Assembly: GCF_002127225.1 (NCBI RefSeq)
Contig: NZ_NFUR01000002.1
Location: forward strand, 1 to 64,000
DNA: 64,000 nucleotides
Source: Sphingomonas sp. IBVSS2
Lineage (GTDB): Bacteria; Pseudomonadota; Alphaproteobacteria; Sphingomonadales; Sphingomonadaceae
Reading direction: 5' to 3'
Below, piece by piece: positions 41,289 through 49,569 of the stretch. The position numbers and the translations under genes were made by a program. The notes under the pieces were generated by a model. That model searched no databases. It was not told the origin of the DNA and saw only the letters and a list, made by a program, of their open reading frames with translations. Position 1 is the first letter of the stretch. Every line of letters begins with the position of its first letter.

Positions 41289-41966
41289 CTACAGCAACCC
41301 CAGGAACCGCACGCCCGCGTCGAAATCCGCTCGTCGCGCATCGCGGGCCTGCACCGCCAGCGGGTCCTCGCCCCATTGCTCGGCCTGCCACAGCTCGTCG
41401 ACATGCGCGGCCTGCCACAGCGTCTCGGCATTCGCCGCGCCTTCGAGCAGCGCCAGCGCGCCGACCAGTGTGCCGCTCACCGTCACCACCGGCGAGAGCC
41501 CGGCGAGGTGAAAGGCGTCGAGCGCATGCACCGCGTCGGCCAGCCGCGCGACGGTCGCTTCGGGCTGGGCCTTGTGCATCACGCCGGTCGCTGTCTCGAA
41601 ATGCACGTCGTAGCGGCCCTGCGCCCAGTCGAGCAGCGGGTCCCAGGCCTCGGCCTGGCGCGCGACCAGCGGCTCGGGGCCATCGGCACGATAGTAGAGC
41701 AGGTCGCTCTCGCCATAGGCGGCGAGGCCCTGGGCGAAGGGCGCGGGATCGGCCGAGATCTTGTCGATCGCGGCATTGGCGAGCCCGGTGAGCTTCATCG
41801 CGCGCGGATCGATCGTCTCGCCGACGGCGCGCCATTCGTCCGCCACTGCCTCTGCCAGCGCCGGGGTGGGCAGGGCGAGCGGCGCGCGATCGGGCGTGCG
41901 CACCGGCTTGCCGTCGAGCGCCACCTGGCCGTCCTCGACGGTGACTTCCTTCCAGAAGCGCTTCAT
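41289..41966 (-). CDS. ATP12 family F1-ATPase assembly chaperone
   Basis: 225-residue chaperone of the ATP12 family, which in mitochondria binds the F1 alpha subunit before assembly. It begins MKRFWKEVTVEDGQVALDGK and contains the family's RADGPEPLVARQAEAWDPLL and GYD/VH-type block (GRYDVHFETATGV), then LSPVVTVSGTLVGALALLEG. Length is normal for alphaproteobacteria. Its start overlaps the stop of the 77-residue gene (ATGA), ending the crcB-to-atp12 operon. Confidence 0.92.
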   Translation of the reverse strand: MKRFWKEVTVEDGQVALDGKPVRTPDRAPLALPTPALAEAVADEWRAVGETIDPRAMKLTGLANAAIDKISADPAPFAQGLAAYGESDLLYYRADGPEPLVARQAEAWDPLLDWAQGRYDVHFETATGVMHKAQPEATVARLADAVHALDAFHLAGLSPVVTVSGTLVGALALLEGAANAETLWQAAHVDELWQAEQWGEDPLAVQARDARRADFDAGVRFLGLL

Positions 41967-42196
41967 GCCTCGGGCGTCGCCTCCGCGGGCGTCTTCCAGC
42001 GGCGCGCGAGGAAGCGCGGCACCACCGCCATGAAATAGAGCGACGACAACAGGATCGCGCCGCCGAAGACCGTCATGCCATAATGTTGCGCGCGGCCGGC
42101 GACCAGCAGCCCGATCACCGCGCCGGCGGTGCCGAGCATGTTGACCGCGACGATGATGTAGTAGCGCTTCATCGCCAGGCGTTCGGCGTCTGTCAT
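41963..42196 (-). CDS. Small membrane protein between HAD and ATP12 genes
   Basis: 77-residue protein with two hydrophobic helices (about 11-31 YYIIVAVNMLGTAGAVIGLL and 39-60) and charged ends. No family recognised. Both ends overlap neighbours by 4 bases (ATGA), so it is translated with the HAD phosphatase and ATP12 genes, which suggests a linked role in the membrane, perhaps near ATP synthase; that is inference. Confidence 0.75.
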   Translation of the reverse strand: MTDAERLAMKRYYIIVAVNMLGTAGAVIGLLVAGRAQHYGMTVFGGAILLSSLYFMAVVPRFLARRWKTPAEATPEA

Positions 42197-42852
42197 AGCG
42201 TCTCCAGATGCGCGAAGAGCTGGCTGGCATGGTCGGCGACGTGATGCGCGCCGGCGCCGAGCAGCTCCCCGGACGTGTGGTATCCCCATAGCACACCAAG
42301 GGCATGGGCGCCAGCGGCGCGCGCCATCGCCATGTCGAAGCTGGTGTCGCCGATCATCGCCGTGGTCTCCGGCGCGGCGCCGGCTTCGGCGATGGCGCGC
42401 TCGAGCATCGCTGGATGCGGCTTGGAGGGGTGGCGATCGGCGGTCTGCAGCGTGACGAAGCGCTGGCGGATGCCGTGATGCTCGAGGATCAGGCCCAGGC
42501 CGCGGTCCGACTTGCCGGTGGCGACGCCGAGCAGCCAGCCGGCCTCGTCCAGCGCTTCGATCGTCTCCAATATGCCGTCGTAGAGCGGTTCGGGATCGAG
42601 CGCGTTGGAGGCGCGCATCGCGAAGAAGGCGCGCTTGTATTCGGCCGCCATCGCTTCGTGCAGATCGGCGCCGGCTTCGGGCAGGAGCCGGGCGATCGCC
42701 GGCACCAGGCTGAGCCCGACGATGCGGCGGATGTCGCTGCGATCCGGCGGGTCGAGCCGGTGCGCGGCGAAGGTGGCCTCCATCGCCCGGCAGATGTTCG
42801 CCTGCGAATCGACCAGCGTGCCGTCGCAATCGAATACGGCGAGACGGTTCAC
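42193..42852 (-). CDS. HAD-superfamily phosphatase (Gph-like)
   Basis: 219-residue HAD hydrolase. Motif I is FDCDGTLVDS (nucleophile Asp8), motif II GVATGKSDRG, motif III lysine in HPSKPHPAML, and motif IV MIGDTSFDMAMA. A helical cap (about 15-85) places it with phosphoglycolate phosphatase-like enzymes. The actual substrate is unknown. It is translationally coupled downstream to the small membrane protein. Confidence 0.93.
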   Translation of the reverse strand: MNRLAVFDCDGTLVDSQANICRAMEATFAAHRLDPPDRSDIRRIVGLSLVPAIARLLPEAGADLHEAMAAEYKRAFFAMRASNALDPEPLYDGILETIEALDEAGWLLGVATGKSDRGLGLILEHHGIRQRFVTLQTADRHPSKPHPAMLERAIAEAGAAPETTAMIGDTSFDMAMARAAGAHALGVLWGYHTSGELLGAGAHHVADHASQLFAHLETL

Positions 42853-42898
42853 GGAAATCCTCCCCCGCTTCGCGAGAAAGAAGGGAAGATGGGCGAAG

Positions 42899-43501
42899 TC
42901 ACTTCGCCTCCCGCATCAGCGCGGCGACGGCGTGGCGGCCCTGCGCGTCGAGCGCGTCCGCCGCTGCCAGGCGCGCGGCGTCGGGCTTGTTCTGGCCAAG
43001 CTTGCGGGTGCCGCGCCAGGCCCGGATCTCCAGCCGATAGCCGATGATCGCCGTGAGCAGCTTGGCGGCCCTGGCGGGATCGACCTTGTCCAGCGTCCAT
43101 TCGGGCTTGGGCGCGAGGCGGCGTTCCTGCGCATGGCTGATCGCATCGAGAATCGCGACCAGCCCGCCCTCGTCGGTGCGCGTCACCTGGCCTTCGAGTT
43201 CGACCGCGACATAGTTCCAGGTCGGCACCTCGTCCGGGCCGGTGCCGTACCAGTCCGGGCTCACATAGGCGTCCGGCCCCTGCAGGTTGAACAGGGCGGT
43301 GGCGCCGTCCAGATGGCGGGCGAGGCCGTTGCCGCGGGCAAGGTGGAAGCCGAGCGTGTCGTCGCCCAGCCACACCACCGGCACATGCGCGACGCGCGGA
43401 CCATCGGGCGTCGTGGCGAAGATCGCGCCGAAGCCGATGTCGCGGACCAGTTCGCGGATCGCCGGGCGGTCCTCCCAGCGGAAGGCCGGATGGGGATGCA
43501 T
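42899..43501 (-). CDS. PaiB-like FMN-binding protein
   Basis: 200-residue protein of the PaiB/FMN-binding split-barrel family. Typical segments: MHPHPAFRWEDR at the start, TPDGPRVAHVPVVW, ALFNLQGPDAYVSPDWYGTG and VPTWNYVAVELEGQV, and near the end YRLEIRAWRGTRKLGQNKPD. PaiB proteins have been described as negative regulators of sporulation and protease genes; the molecular function is still vague. The start overlaps the rluC stop by one base (TGATG). Confidence 0.92.
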   Translation of the reverse strand: MHPHPAFRWEDRPAIRELVRDIGFGAIFATTPDGPRVAHVPVVWLGDDTLGFHLARGNGLARHLDGATALFNLQGPDAYVSPDWYGTGPDEVPTWNYVAVELEGQVTRTDEGGLVAILDAISHAQERRLAPKPEWTLDKVDPARAAKLLTAIIGYRLEIRAWRGTRKLGQNKPDAARLAAADALDAQGRHAVAALMREAK

Positions 43502-44772
43502 CAGCGGCTCCGGGGCGTGCGCGGCCTGTCGCCGCCGGCGCGCGGGCCGGGCCGGGCGCCGCGCGGCGAAGGCTTGCGAGCCGCCGGCTTGCCGCCCGGT
43601 TTGGCGGCGGGCGGCTTGCGCGTGCTCGGCTTGCCGCCGCTGCGGGGCGCGGGCTTGTCGCCGCTGGGGCCTTCACCGCGGCCGCGCCGTTCGCCGCGGC
43701 GCTCCTTGCGGACCGTCTTGGCATGCGCGCGCGCATTGGCCTTTTGCTGCTCCCGGGTGAGCGGGGCGGGGCCGTCGTCCAGTTGCAGCGCGTCGCCCTC
43801 CGCTTCCTCGAAGCCCAGGGTGGCGAGCGATTCGGCGAAATGGTGGGGCAGCGCCGCGCGCACGTCGATCTTGTCGCCATCGGGATGATCGACCCGGATG
43901 CGGCGCGCATGGAGGTGCATCTTGCGGCTGATCCCGCCGGTGAGGAACGCCTCGGGCCCGCCATATTTGCCGTCGCCGACGATCGGGAAGCCGATCGCCG
44001 CCATGTGGACGCGCAGCTGGTGGGTGCGCCCGGTAAAGGGCTGGAGCTCCACCCAGGCGGCGCGGTTGCCGGCGCGGCCGATCACCCGGTAGCGCGAGCG
44101 GCTCGGCTGGCCTTCCTTCTCGTCGACCTGCATCTTCTCGCCGCCGGTGCCCGGCTGCTTGCCGATCGGCAGGTCGATGATGCCGTCCTCGATGCTGGGC
44201 ACGCCGACCACCAGCGCCCAATAGACTTTCCGCGCGGTGCGGCTGGAAAAATTCTTCGAGAAGGCCGCGGCGGCGCGGGCGGTGCGGGCGACGAGCAGCG
44301 CGCCCGACGTGTCCTTGTCGAGCCGGTGGACGAGCTTGGGGCGGCCCTCCGCTTCGAACTGGAGCGCGTCGAGCAGTCCGTCGACATGCTCGGTGGTCTT
44401 GGTGCCGCCCTGCGTCGCCAGGCCCGGCGGCTTGTTGAGCACCAGCGCCGCATCGTCGCGGTGGATCACCAGGCTGCGCGCGAAGTCGATCTGTTCCTCG
44501 CTGAGCTTGATGCGCTCGCGCTTCGGGCGGCCGGGCTTTTCGGGCTTGGCGGCTTCGGCCGGGGGCACGCGGATCACCTGGCCCTCGGAGACGTGATCGC
44601 CCGGCTTGGCGCGCGCGCCGTCGACGCGCAGCTGGCCGGTGCGTGCCCAGCGCGAGACGGTGTTGAAGCTGGCATCCGGCATGTGCCGCTTGAACCAGCG
44701 ATCGAGCCGGATGCCGTCGTCATCGGCCTTGACGGTGAACTGGCGGACGTCCTGTGCGGGTCGAAGGGTCAT
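43501..44772 (-). CDS. RluA/RluC-type pseudouridine synthase with basic tail
   Basis: 423-residue RNA pseudouridine synthase, most like RluC. An S4 RNA-binding domain (about 17-65) is followed by the catalytic domain with HRLDKDTSGALLVA (catalytic Asp), PFTGRTHQLRVHMAAIG and GDGKYGG. After about residue 330 there is an approximately 90-residue tail dominated by Lys, Arg, Pro and Gly with repeats such as GGKPSTRKP and GGKPAARKP, likely an RNA-binding extension. It is coupled to crcB upstream (ATGA) and paiB downstream. Confidence 0.94.
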   Translation of the reverse strand: MTLRPAQDVRQFTVKADDDGIRLDRWFKRHMPDASFNTVSRWARTGQLRVDGARAKPGDHVSEGQVIRVPPAEAAKPEKPGRPKRERIKLSEEQIDFARSLVIHRDDAALVLNKPPGLATQGGTKTTEHVDGLLDALQFEAEGRPKLVHRLDKDTSGALLVARTARAAAAFSKNFSSRTARKVYWALVVGVPSIEDGIIDLPIGKQPGTGGEKMQVDEKEGQPSRSRYRVIGRAGNRAAWVELQPFTGRTHQLRVHMAAIGFPIVGDGKYGGPEAFLTGGISRKMHLHARRIRVDHPDGDKIDVRAALPHHFAESLATLGFEEAEGDALQLDDGPAPLTREQQKANARAHAKTVRKERRGERRGRGEGPSGDKPAPRSGGKPSTRKPPAAKPGGKPAARKPSPRGARPGPRAGGDRPRTPRSR

Positions 44773-45146
44773 GGCAGTGCTCGCAGGATGCTGAGGCCCG
44801 CGAACAGCGCAAGCGCCGAGCCGACGACCGATGCGAGGACATAGGCCAGGCCCATGCCGTAGTCGCCGCGCTGGATCATGTTCATCAGGTCGAGGGTGAA
44901 GGCCGAGAACGTGGTGTAGCCGCCGAGCACGCCGACGGCGATCAGCAGGCGCCACTGCTCGCCGCCCTGGCCGAGCTTGGCGAGCGTGCCCACGAATACG
45001 CCCATGAGGAAGCCGCCGATCAGGTTCACGGCGAGCGTGCCCCAGGGATAATTGGGCCCGAACCAGGCAAGCGTGAGCTTGCCGGTGAGGAAGCGCGCAC
45101 CGGAACCGAAGGCGCCGCCGAGCATGACGAGGAGAAGGGCAGGCAT
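44769..45146 (-). CDS. crcB: Fluoride channel CrcB/Fluc
   Basis: 125-residue, four-helix membrane protein that exports fluoride as a dimer. Motifs: GGAFGSGARFLTG, GTLAVNLIGGFLMGVFVG (Asn pore residue) and VGVLGGYTTFSAFTLD (Phe box). Length is standard. It is the first gene of a leftward operon. No fluoride riboswitch consensus is visible in the short upstream gap. Confidence 0.95.
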   Translation of the reverse strand: MPALLLVMLGGAFGSGARFLTGKLTLAWFGPNYPWGTLAVNLIGGFLMGVFVGTLAKLGQGGEQWRLLIAVGVLGGYTTFSAFTLDLMNMIQRGDYGMGLAYVLASVVGSALALFAGLSILRALP

Positions 45147-45190
45147 CCCGAGCGGTTAGCCTGTTATCGCGGGGAGGGGAACCCAAAGCA

Positions 45191-45333
45191 GATCCTCCCT
45201 CGCGAAGCGGGGGAGGGGGACCGCCGCCGAAGGCGGTGGTGGAGGGGGCTGGCCGCGAGCGGATCGCCTGTGGATGGAACACCCTCCGTCGCGCTGCGCG
45301 CGCCACCTCCCCCGCTGCGCGAGGGAGGAATTA
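45191..45333. repeat. Interspersed palindromic repeat, family A variant
   Basis: GATCCTCCCTCGCGAAGCGG opens and CCCGCTGCGCGAGGGAGGAA closes; inside, GGGGGACCGCCGCCGAAGGC and GGTGGTGGAGGGGG match family A, but the outer arms differ (CGCGAAGCG type). It lies between crcB and the lipoprotein gene. Confidence 0.75.
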
Positions 45334-45338
45334 GAGGG

Positions 45339-46073
45339 TCAGATCCCGTTGTTCGCGACCATGTCGATGTCCGTCCCGCCGTCGGAACGGGCGGTGAGGA
45401 ACAGCACATATGCCCCGCCGTCCTTGTCGCGCGTGCCACCCAATATGTGCTCGCGGCCGTCGACCTGATGCTCGCTGGTATAGCCCGAGCGGATCGCCCT
45501 TGTGTAATACCAGTCGAGCATCACCTGCATCGGCTGGGGCGAGGAGAAGCTCACCACGCGCAGCTGGCACTTGCCGGCGGTGCTGCCCGCCGCCTCGGTC
45601 ACGCGGGCCTGCGGGTAGAGCGGCAGGTCGCGGGGCAGGCGCTGCGCCCAGCCCGCGGCATATTGCAGCGACGCGGCGCACTGGTTGGACTTCGGATCCT
45701 TCTGGCGCGCGGCGAGGCCGCCGAGCGTCACCGCCTCGCGCGCTGCGGCGCACTGGGTGCACTCCTTGGTCGCCTGGGTCGGGGCCGGAGTCTTGAGCAG
45801 CGGGCCGTTGTCGATCTTGTTGCCGTTGGCCGCGACATTGTCGTTGGGCACGCCGCCCGAATAGGGCTGGCCCGGCGGGCGGATCGCGTCGCCATTGGCC
45901 TGGCGGCCGAGCTGCGGGTCGACCATGATCTGGTCCTGCAGCGCGCTGGCCAGCGCCGGATCGGCCGCGTTGCCGCTCTCCGTATCGGCGGCGTCGCCCA
46001 GGCTCCCGCGGCTGCCGCACCCCGCCAGCGCGAGAGGCAGGGCAAGCATCAGGAAATACTGTCGGCGGACCAT
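45339..46073 (-). CDS. Hypothetical lipoprotein
   Basis: 244-residue lipoprotein: signal peptide MVRRQYFLMLALPLALAGCG with Cys19 in the lipobox. The N-terminal half is Asp/Asn/Gly-rich and probably disordered. The middle has four cysteines (KECTQCAAAREAV and SNQCAASLQYA among them), and the C-terminal half (QPMQVMLDWYYTRAIRSGYT, then DKDGGAYVLFLTARSDGG) looks folded. No known domain. Possibly envelope-associated. It is divergent from the SOUL gene. Confidence 0.8.
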   Translation of the reverse strand: MVRRQYFLMLALPLALAGCGSRGSLGDAADTESGNAADPALASALQDQIMVDPQLGRQANGDAIRPPGQPYSGGVPNDNVAANGNKIDNGPLLKTPAPTQATKECTQCAAAREAVTLGGLAARQKDPKSNQCAASLQYAAGWAQRLPRDLPLYPQARVTEAAGSTAGKCQLRVVSFSSPQPMQVMLDWYYTRAIRSGYTSEHQVDGREHILGGTRDKDGGAYVLFLTARSDGGTDIDMVANNGI

Positions 46074-46121
46074 CTCGAACGCTCCTTTGGGCCGTTTTCA
46101 TGCCCGAGGAAGGTTAAGGAA

Positions 46122-46135
46122 GCCTTGGCCAAGGC
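46122..46135. promoter_or_regulatory. 14-bp perfect palindrome in a divergent promoter region
   Basis: GCCTTGGCCAAGGC is fully self-complementary and lies between the divergent lipoprotein (start 46073) and SOUL (start 46222) genes. A regulator site is possible; no partner is known. Confidence 0.35.
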
Positions 46136-46221
46136 GAATTCCGGCCGGTCTGGAGGGCGACGGCAAGCGGAACTCCGGCCGCCCATATGCGTATCTGCAG
46201 CAGCGATCAGATGGGGTTTGC

Positions 46222-46815
46222 ATGCAGCTCAATGCGAAGATGGTCGGCGCCGGCGTTGCCGCCGCGGTTGCCGCCGGTGTGGGATATGCGTTGCTCTTCA
46301 GGCCCGAGGACGAGGCCGCGTTCAGCACCGTCACGCGCGAGGGCGCGTTCAGCGTGCGCGACTATCCCCGGCTGATCGTCGCCGAGGCGGTGGTGCCGGG
46401 GCTTCGCCAGGCGGCGCTCTCCGTCGGCTTCACCCGGCTTGCCGACTATGTGTTCGGCCGGGGGCGCGCGGGCGGGCGCCTGCCGATGACGGTGCCGGTG
46501 CTGTCCGACGGCGACGAGGACGGGCGCGGCTGGCGCACGCGCTTCGTGATGCCTGCCGATGCGAGCATCGAGTCCCTGCCCGATCCGTCCGCCGGCGTGC
46601 GGCTGCGCGCGCTCCCGGCCCGGCGGATCGCCGCGCTGCGCTTCACCGGCGTGGACAGCGACGGCCAGCTCGATGCGCACGAGGCGGAACTGCGCGCCTG
46701 GATCGGCGACATGGGCCTACGCCCCGCCGGGCCGGTCGAGCATGCCTTCTACAATTCGCCCTTCACGCCCGCGCGCCTCAAGCGCATCGAGGTGCTGATC
46801 CCGCTCGTGGCGTAA
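46222..46815 (+). CDS. SOUL-family (haem-binding protein-like) protein
   Basis: 197-residue protein of the SOUL/HBP23 family, some of which bind haem. An N-terminal hydrophobic stretch (about 8-28) is probably a membrane anchor. Family features include FSVRDYPRLIVAEAVVPG, GWRTRFVMPADASIESLP and EHAFYNSPFTPARLKRIEVL at the end. Longer upstream starts would run through the divergent intergenic region, so ATG 46222 is preferred. Haem ligands cannot be identified with confidence. Confidence 0.88.
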   Translation: MQLNAKMVGAGVAAAVAAGVGYALLFRPEDEAAFSTVTREGAFSVRDYPRLIVAEAVVPGLRQAALSVGFTRLADYVFGRGRAGGRLPMTVPVLSDGDEDGRGWRTRFVMPADASIESLPDPSAGVRLRALPARRIAALRFTGVDSDGQLDAHEAELRAWIGDMGLRPAGPVEHAFYNSPFTPARLKRIEVLIPLVA

Positions 46816-46861
46816 CTGTTATATATTGATAATACACCTTGGATGGGATATAGCGGCGGCC

Positions 46862-47083
46862 ATGCTGAACCTGCTCTCGATCCTCGTTGGCATCATTGCC
46901 CTGCCGCTCATGCTGATCGCGCTGATCCCGCTGCTCGGCTGGCTCAACTACATGGTGATCCCGGTCGCGGTGATCGGCATCGCGCTGGGGGCGCTTTCGG
47001 ATTCGAACACGGGGCGCAACCTCAATGTCGTCGTCGCGATCGTCGGCATCGTCCGCCTCTGGCTGGGCGGCTTCATCTTCTGA
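46862..47083 (+). CDS. Small membrane protein
   Basis: 73-residue protein with two or three hydrophobic segments (about 2-26, 30-45, 52-70) and a short polar linker SDSNTGRNLN. An AT-rich stretch at 46816-46842 (GTTATATATTGATAATACAC) is the best candidate promoter just upstream. The ATG is preferred over a TTG at 46826. Function unknown; family not recognised. Confidence 0.7.
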   Translation: MLNLLSILVGIIALPLMLIALIPLLGWLNYMVIPVAVIGIALGALSDSNTGRNLNVVVAIVGIVRLWLGGFIF

Positions 47084-47104
47084 TCCGCGCCGTGTGCGCA
47101 TGAG

Positions 47105-47132
47105 AAAAGGGCCCGGCGTTTCCGCCGGGCCC
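47105..47132 (-). terminator. Rho-independent terminator of the glycine-zipper gene
   Basis: Perfect 10-bp stem GGGCCCGGCG with CGCCGGGCCC (47109-47118/47123-47132, 4-nt loop) followed on the minus strand by a T run at 47108-47105. It probably also stops the small membrane-protein transcript from the left. Confidence 0.85.
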
Positions 47133-47155
47133 CTCTCTGCCTGCGTGGCAAGCCC

Positions 47156-47665
47156 TTAGCGGCAGCGCACCTCGCCGCGATCGACCGACGAGCCCAGCGC
47201 CGCGCCCGCGGCCGCGCCGAGCAGCGTGCCGAGCGTCGCGTTGCGGCCGTCCGACAGCGCGTTGCCGAGCAGGCCGCCGGCGACGCCGCCGACGATCAGG
47301 CCGGTCGTGCCGTCCGAGCGGCGGCAATAATAGCGGCCGTCATTGCCGCGATAGATGCGGTCGTTCCGGGTCAGGCGGCGCTCGCGATAATAGCGGCCGT
47401 CGCGATAATAGTCCGACGGATTGTAATAGCGCTCGCCCCGCGGGAGGCGATTATAGTCGTAGTTGCGGTAGCCGCGCCAATCGCCCCGCCAATCGCGGTT
47501 GCCGCGATGGTCCCGGCGATCGCGACGGTCGCGGTCGCGCCAGTCCTGCGGCGCGGCTGCGGTCACGGCCGCGATCGCGAGCGGCGCGTTGGCGATGGGG
47601 GCCGCGGTGGCAGGCGCGGCGGCAATGGCCGCGCCGGCGATCGCAATGGCATAAAGGATACGCAT
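47156..47665 (-). CDS. Exported glycine-zipper protein with Arg/Asp-rich linker
   Basis: 169-residue protein with a signal peptide (about 1-21, ATAAPIANA), an Arg/Asp-rich segment (DRDRRDRRDHRGNRDWRGDW), a Tyr-rich middle (ERYYNPSDYYRDGRYYRERR), and a C-terminal glycine zipper (TTGLIVGGVAGGLLGNALSD and LLGAAAGAALGS) of the 2TM type that inserts in membranes. AGGAGG lies 6-7 bases before the ATG. Function unknown; likely envelope-associated. It ends in a strong terminator. Confidence 0.85.
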   Translation of the reverse strand: MRILYAIAIAGAAIAAAPATAAPIANAPLAIAAVTAAAPQDWRDRDRRDRRDHRGNRDWRGDWRGYRNYDYNRLPRGERYYNPSDYYRDGRYYRERRLTRNDRIYRGNDGRYYCRRSDGTTGLIVGGVAGGLLGNALSDGRNATLGTLLGAAAGAALGSSVDRGEVRCR

Positions 47666-47761
47666 GGGGAGTCCTCCTTATGGTTCCTGCCGACCAACGT
47701 ACCGCAAAGGGGCGAGTTGCGTGAACGGGAAACTACCTCCCGTTCATCGCATGGCCATGGC

Positions 47762-48586
47762 TCAGAGCCGCGTATCGCCCGGATAGGCGAAGAGCAGGTC
47801 GCTGCCCGCCTCGGCATGGAGGCTGGCGCTGCCGTGAAGGGTCACGCATTCGCCGGCGCGGAACGCCACGCCGTCCACCACGCCTTCGCCGCGCAGCGGG
47901 ATCAGCCAGCCGGTGACGCCTTGGGGCAGGCTGAGCGCGCGCGCGCCGCCTTCCCAGCGCTCGAGCACGAATTTCGGCCCCTCGACCAGGATCTCCCGGC
48001 CGTCCGCGACGCGCCCCGGCATCGGATGCGGCGTGTAGGGGACGGGATCGGAGACGGCGATGCCCTGGTCGAGATGGAGTTCGCGGGGGCGGCCATAATC
48101 GTAGAGGCGATAGGTGGTCTCGCTGTTCTGCTGCACTTCGACCAGCGTGATCCCGGCGCCGATCGCGTGGATCGTGCCCGAGCCCGAATAGAAGAAGTCG
48201 CCCGCCTTGACCGGCTTCCAGTCGAGCAGGTCCTCGATCGAGCCGTCGAGCGCGGCGGCGCGCAGCGTCTCGCGGTCGACGGGCCGCTTGGTGCCCAGGG
48301 CGATCGTCGAATCGGGCTCGGCATCGAGGATCACCCAGCATTCGTCCTTGCCCCGCGGCAGCCCGGCGGCGTGCGCCTGGGCGTCGTCGGGATGGACCTG
48401 GACGGACAGTTTCTCGCTGGTGAAGAGATATTTGATCAGCAGGTCGGGCGTGCTGTCGCCCGGCGTCTGGAACCAGATCTCGCCCACCGGCTCGCCGTCC
48501 GCCGCGGGATCGGCGAAGCCCGGCCACAGACGATGGCGGCCCCAGGGTTTGTCGACGCGGTGTGTGGCGAGCAAGGTGGCGGTCAC
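47762..48586 (-). CDS. Class I mannose-6-phosphate isomerase (short form)
   Basis: 274-residue zinc enzyme converting mannose-6-phosphate to fructose-6-phosphate, feeding GDP-mannose and polysaccharide synthesis. Zinc/active-site segments are KLSVQVHPDDAQAHA, LPRGKDECWVILDAE and GTIHAIGAGITLVEVQQNS. It lacks the extra domain of longer type I PMIs, as in many alphaproteobacteria. No polysaccharide genes are adjacent. A clean ATG start; upstream region is short before bamD (divergent). Confidence 0.92.
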   Translation of the reverse strand: MTATLLATHRVDKPWGRHRLWPGFADPAADGEPVGEIWFQTPGDSTPDLLIKYLFTSEKLSVQVHPDDAQAHAAGLPRGKDECWVILDAEPDSTIALGTKRPVDRETLRAAALDGSIEDLLDWKPVKAGDFFYSGSGTIHAIGAGITLVEVQQNSETTYRLYDYGRPRELHLDQGIAVSDPVPYTPHPMPGRVADGREILVEGPKFVLERWEGGARALSLPQGVTGWLIPLRGEGVVDGVAFRAGECVTLHGSASLHAEAGSDLLFAYPGDTRL

Positions 48587-48705
48587 GAATTTCCTCCCGA
48601 ATCAGCGCTCGCTAGCGCAACGCGCGGCGCCTGTCGCGGGTCCGCCGCAATCCCGCCGCGAAAAGGATTGTTTGACGCCACTGGACCGGGCTAAGACCCC
48701 CACCC

Positions 48706-49521
48706 ATGCGTACTCCCACCACCCGCGCGCTCGCGCTCGCTCTTCTCCCGGTTCTCGCGCTCTCGATGGCCGGTTGCGCCAAGAAGGGCGGCGGCAAGGA
48801 CCTCCCCTATGTCGCGCGCGACGTCGGCACGCTCTATTCCACGGCCAAGCAGAAGCTCGACCAGCATCAGTACAAGCTGGCCGCGGCGCTGTTCGACGAA
48901 GTCGAGCGCCAGCACCCCTATTCGGTCTGGGCCCGCCGCGCGCAGCTGATGGGCGCGTTCAGCTATTATCTGAACCGCGACTATACCGAATCCATTTCGT
49001 CGGCGCAGCGCTTCCTCGCCGTCCACCCGGGCAATCGCGACGCGCCCTATGCCTATTATCTGATCGGCCTGTGCTATTACGAGCAGATCAGCGACGTGCA
49101 GCGCGACCAGAAGATCACCCAGCAGGCGCTCGATTCGCTGGGCGAGCTGACCCGCCGCTATCCGAACACCAAATATGCCGCCGATGCGCGCCTGAAGATC
49201 GACCTCGTCCGCGACCATCTCGCGGGCAAGGAGATGGAGATCGGCCGCTTCTACGAGACGCGTGGCCAGTGGCTCTCGGCGACGCTGCGCTTCCGCACCG
49301 TGGTCGACCAGTATCAGATGACCACGCACGTGCCCGAGGCGCTGATGCGTCTCACCGAATCCTATCTCGCGCTCGGCGTGCCGGAAGAGGCGGAGAAGGC
49401 CGCGGCCGTGCTCGGCGCCAACTATCCGGGCACCGACTGGTACAACCATGCCTACAAGCTGATGCAAGAGAACAAGGGCAAGGTCCAGCAGGCCCAGGCG
49501 GCGACCAAGCCTGCGAGCTGA
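48706..49521 (+). CDS. bamD: Outer-membrane assembly lipoprotein BamD
   Basis: 271-residue lipoprotein of the BAM complex, which folds and inserts outer-membrane beta-barrels. Signal peptide with lipobox SMAGC (Cys23), then about five TPR-like helical repeats starting LYSTAKQKLDQHQYKLAAAL and including HPYSVWARRAQLMGAFSYYL and YPNTKYAADARLKIDLVRDH. Length typical. recN follows 48 bases downstream, a common alphaproteobacterial order. Confidence 0.96.
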   Translation: MRTPTTRALALALLPVLALSMAGCAKKGGGKDLPYVARDVGTLYSTAKQKLDQHQYKLAAALFDEVERQHPYSVWARRAQLMGAFSYYLNRDYTESISSAQRFLAVHPGNRDAPYAYYLIGLCYYEQISDVQRDQKITQQALDSLGELTRRYPNTKYAADARLKIDLVRDHLAGKEMEIGRFYETRGQWLSATLRFRTVVDQYQMTTHVPEALMRLTESYLALGVPEEAEKAAAVLGANYPGTDWYNHAYKLMQENKGKVQQAQAATKPAS

Positions 49522-49569
49522 TGCTCGGGGCTTTCGTTCCTGTTAAGTTCCTGCGATAGGGGCAGGCGC

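Noticed and set aside
45147..45190. Possible fluoride riboswitch before crcB
   Set aside because: The gap is short and lacks the crcB motif blocks; a family A repeat begins at 45191.
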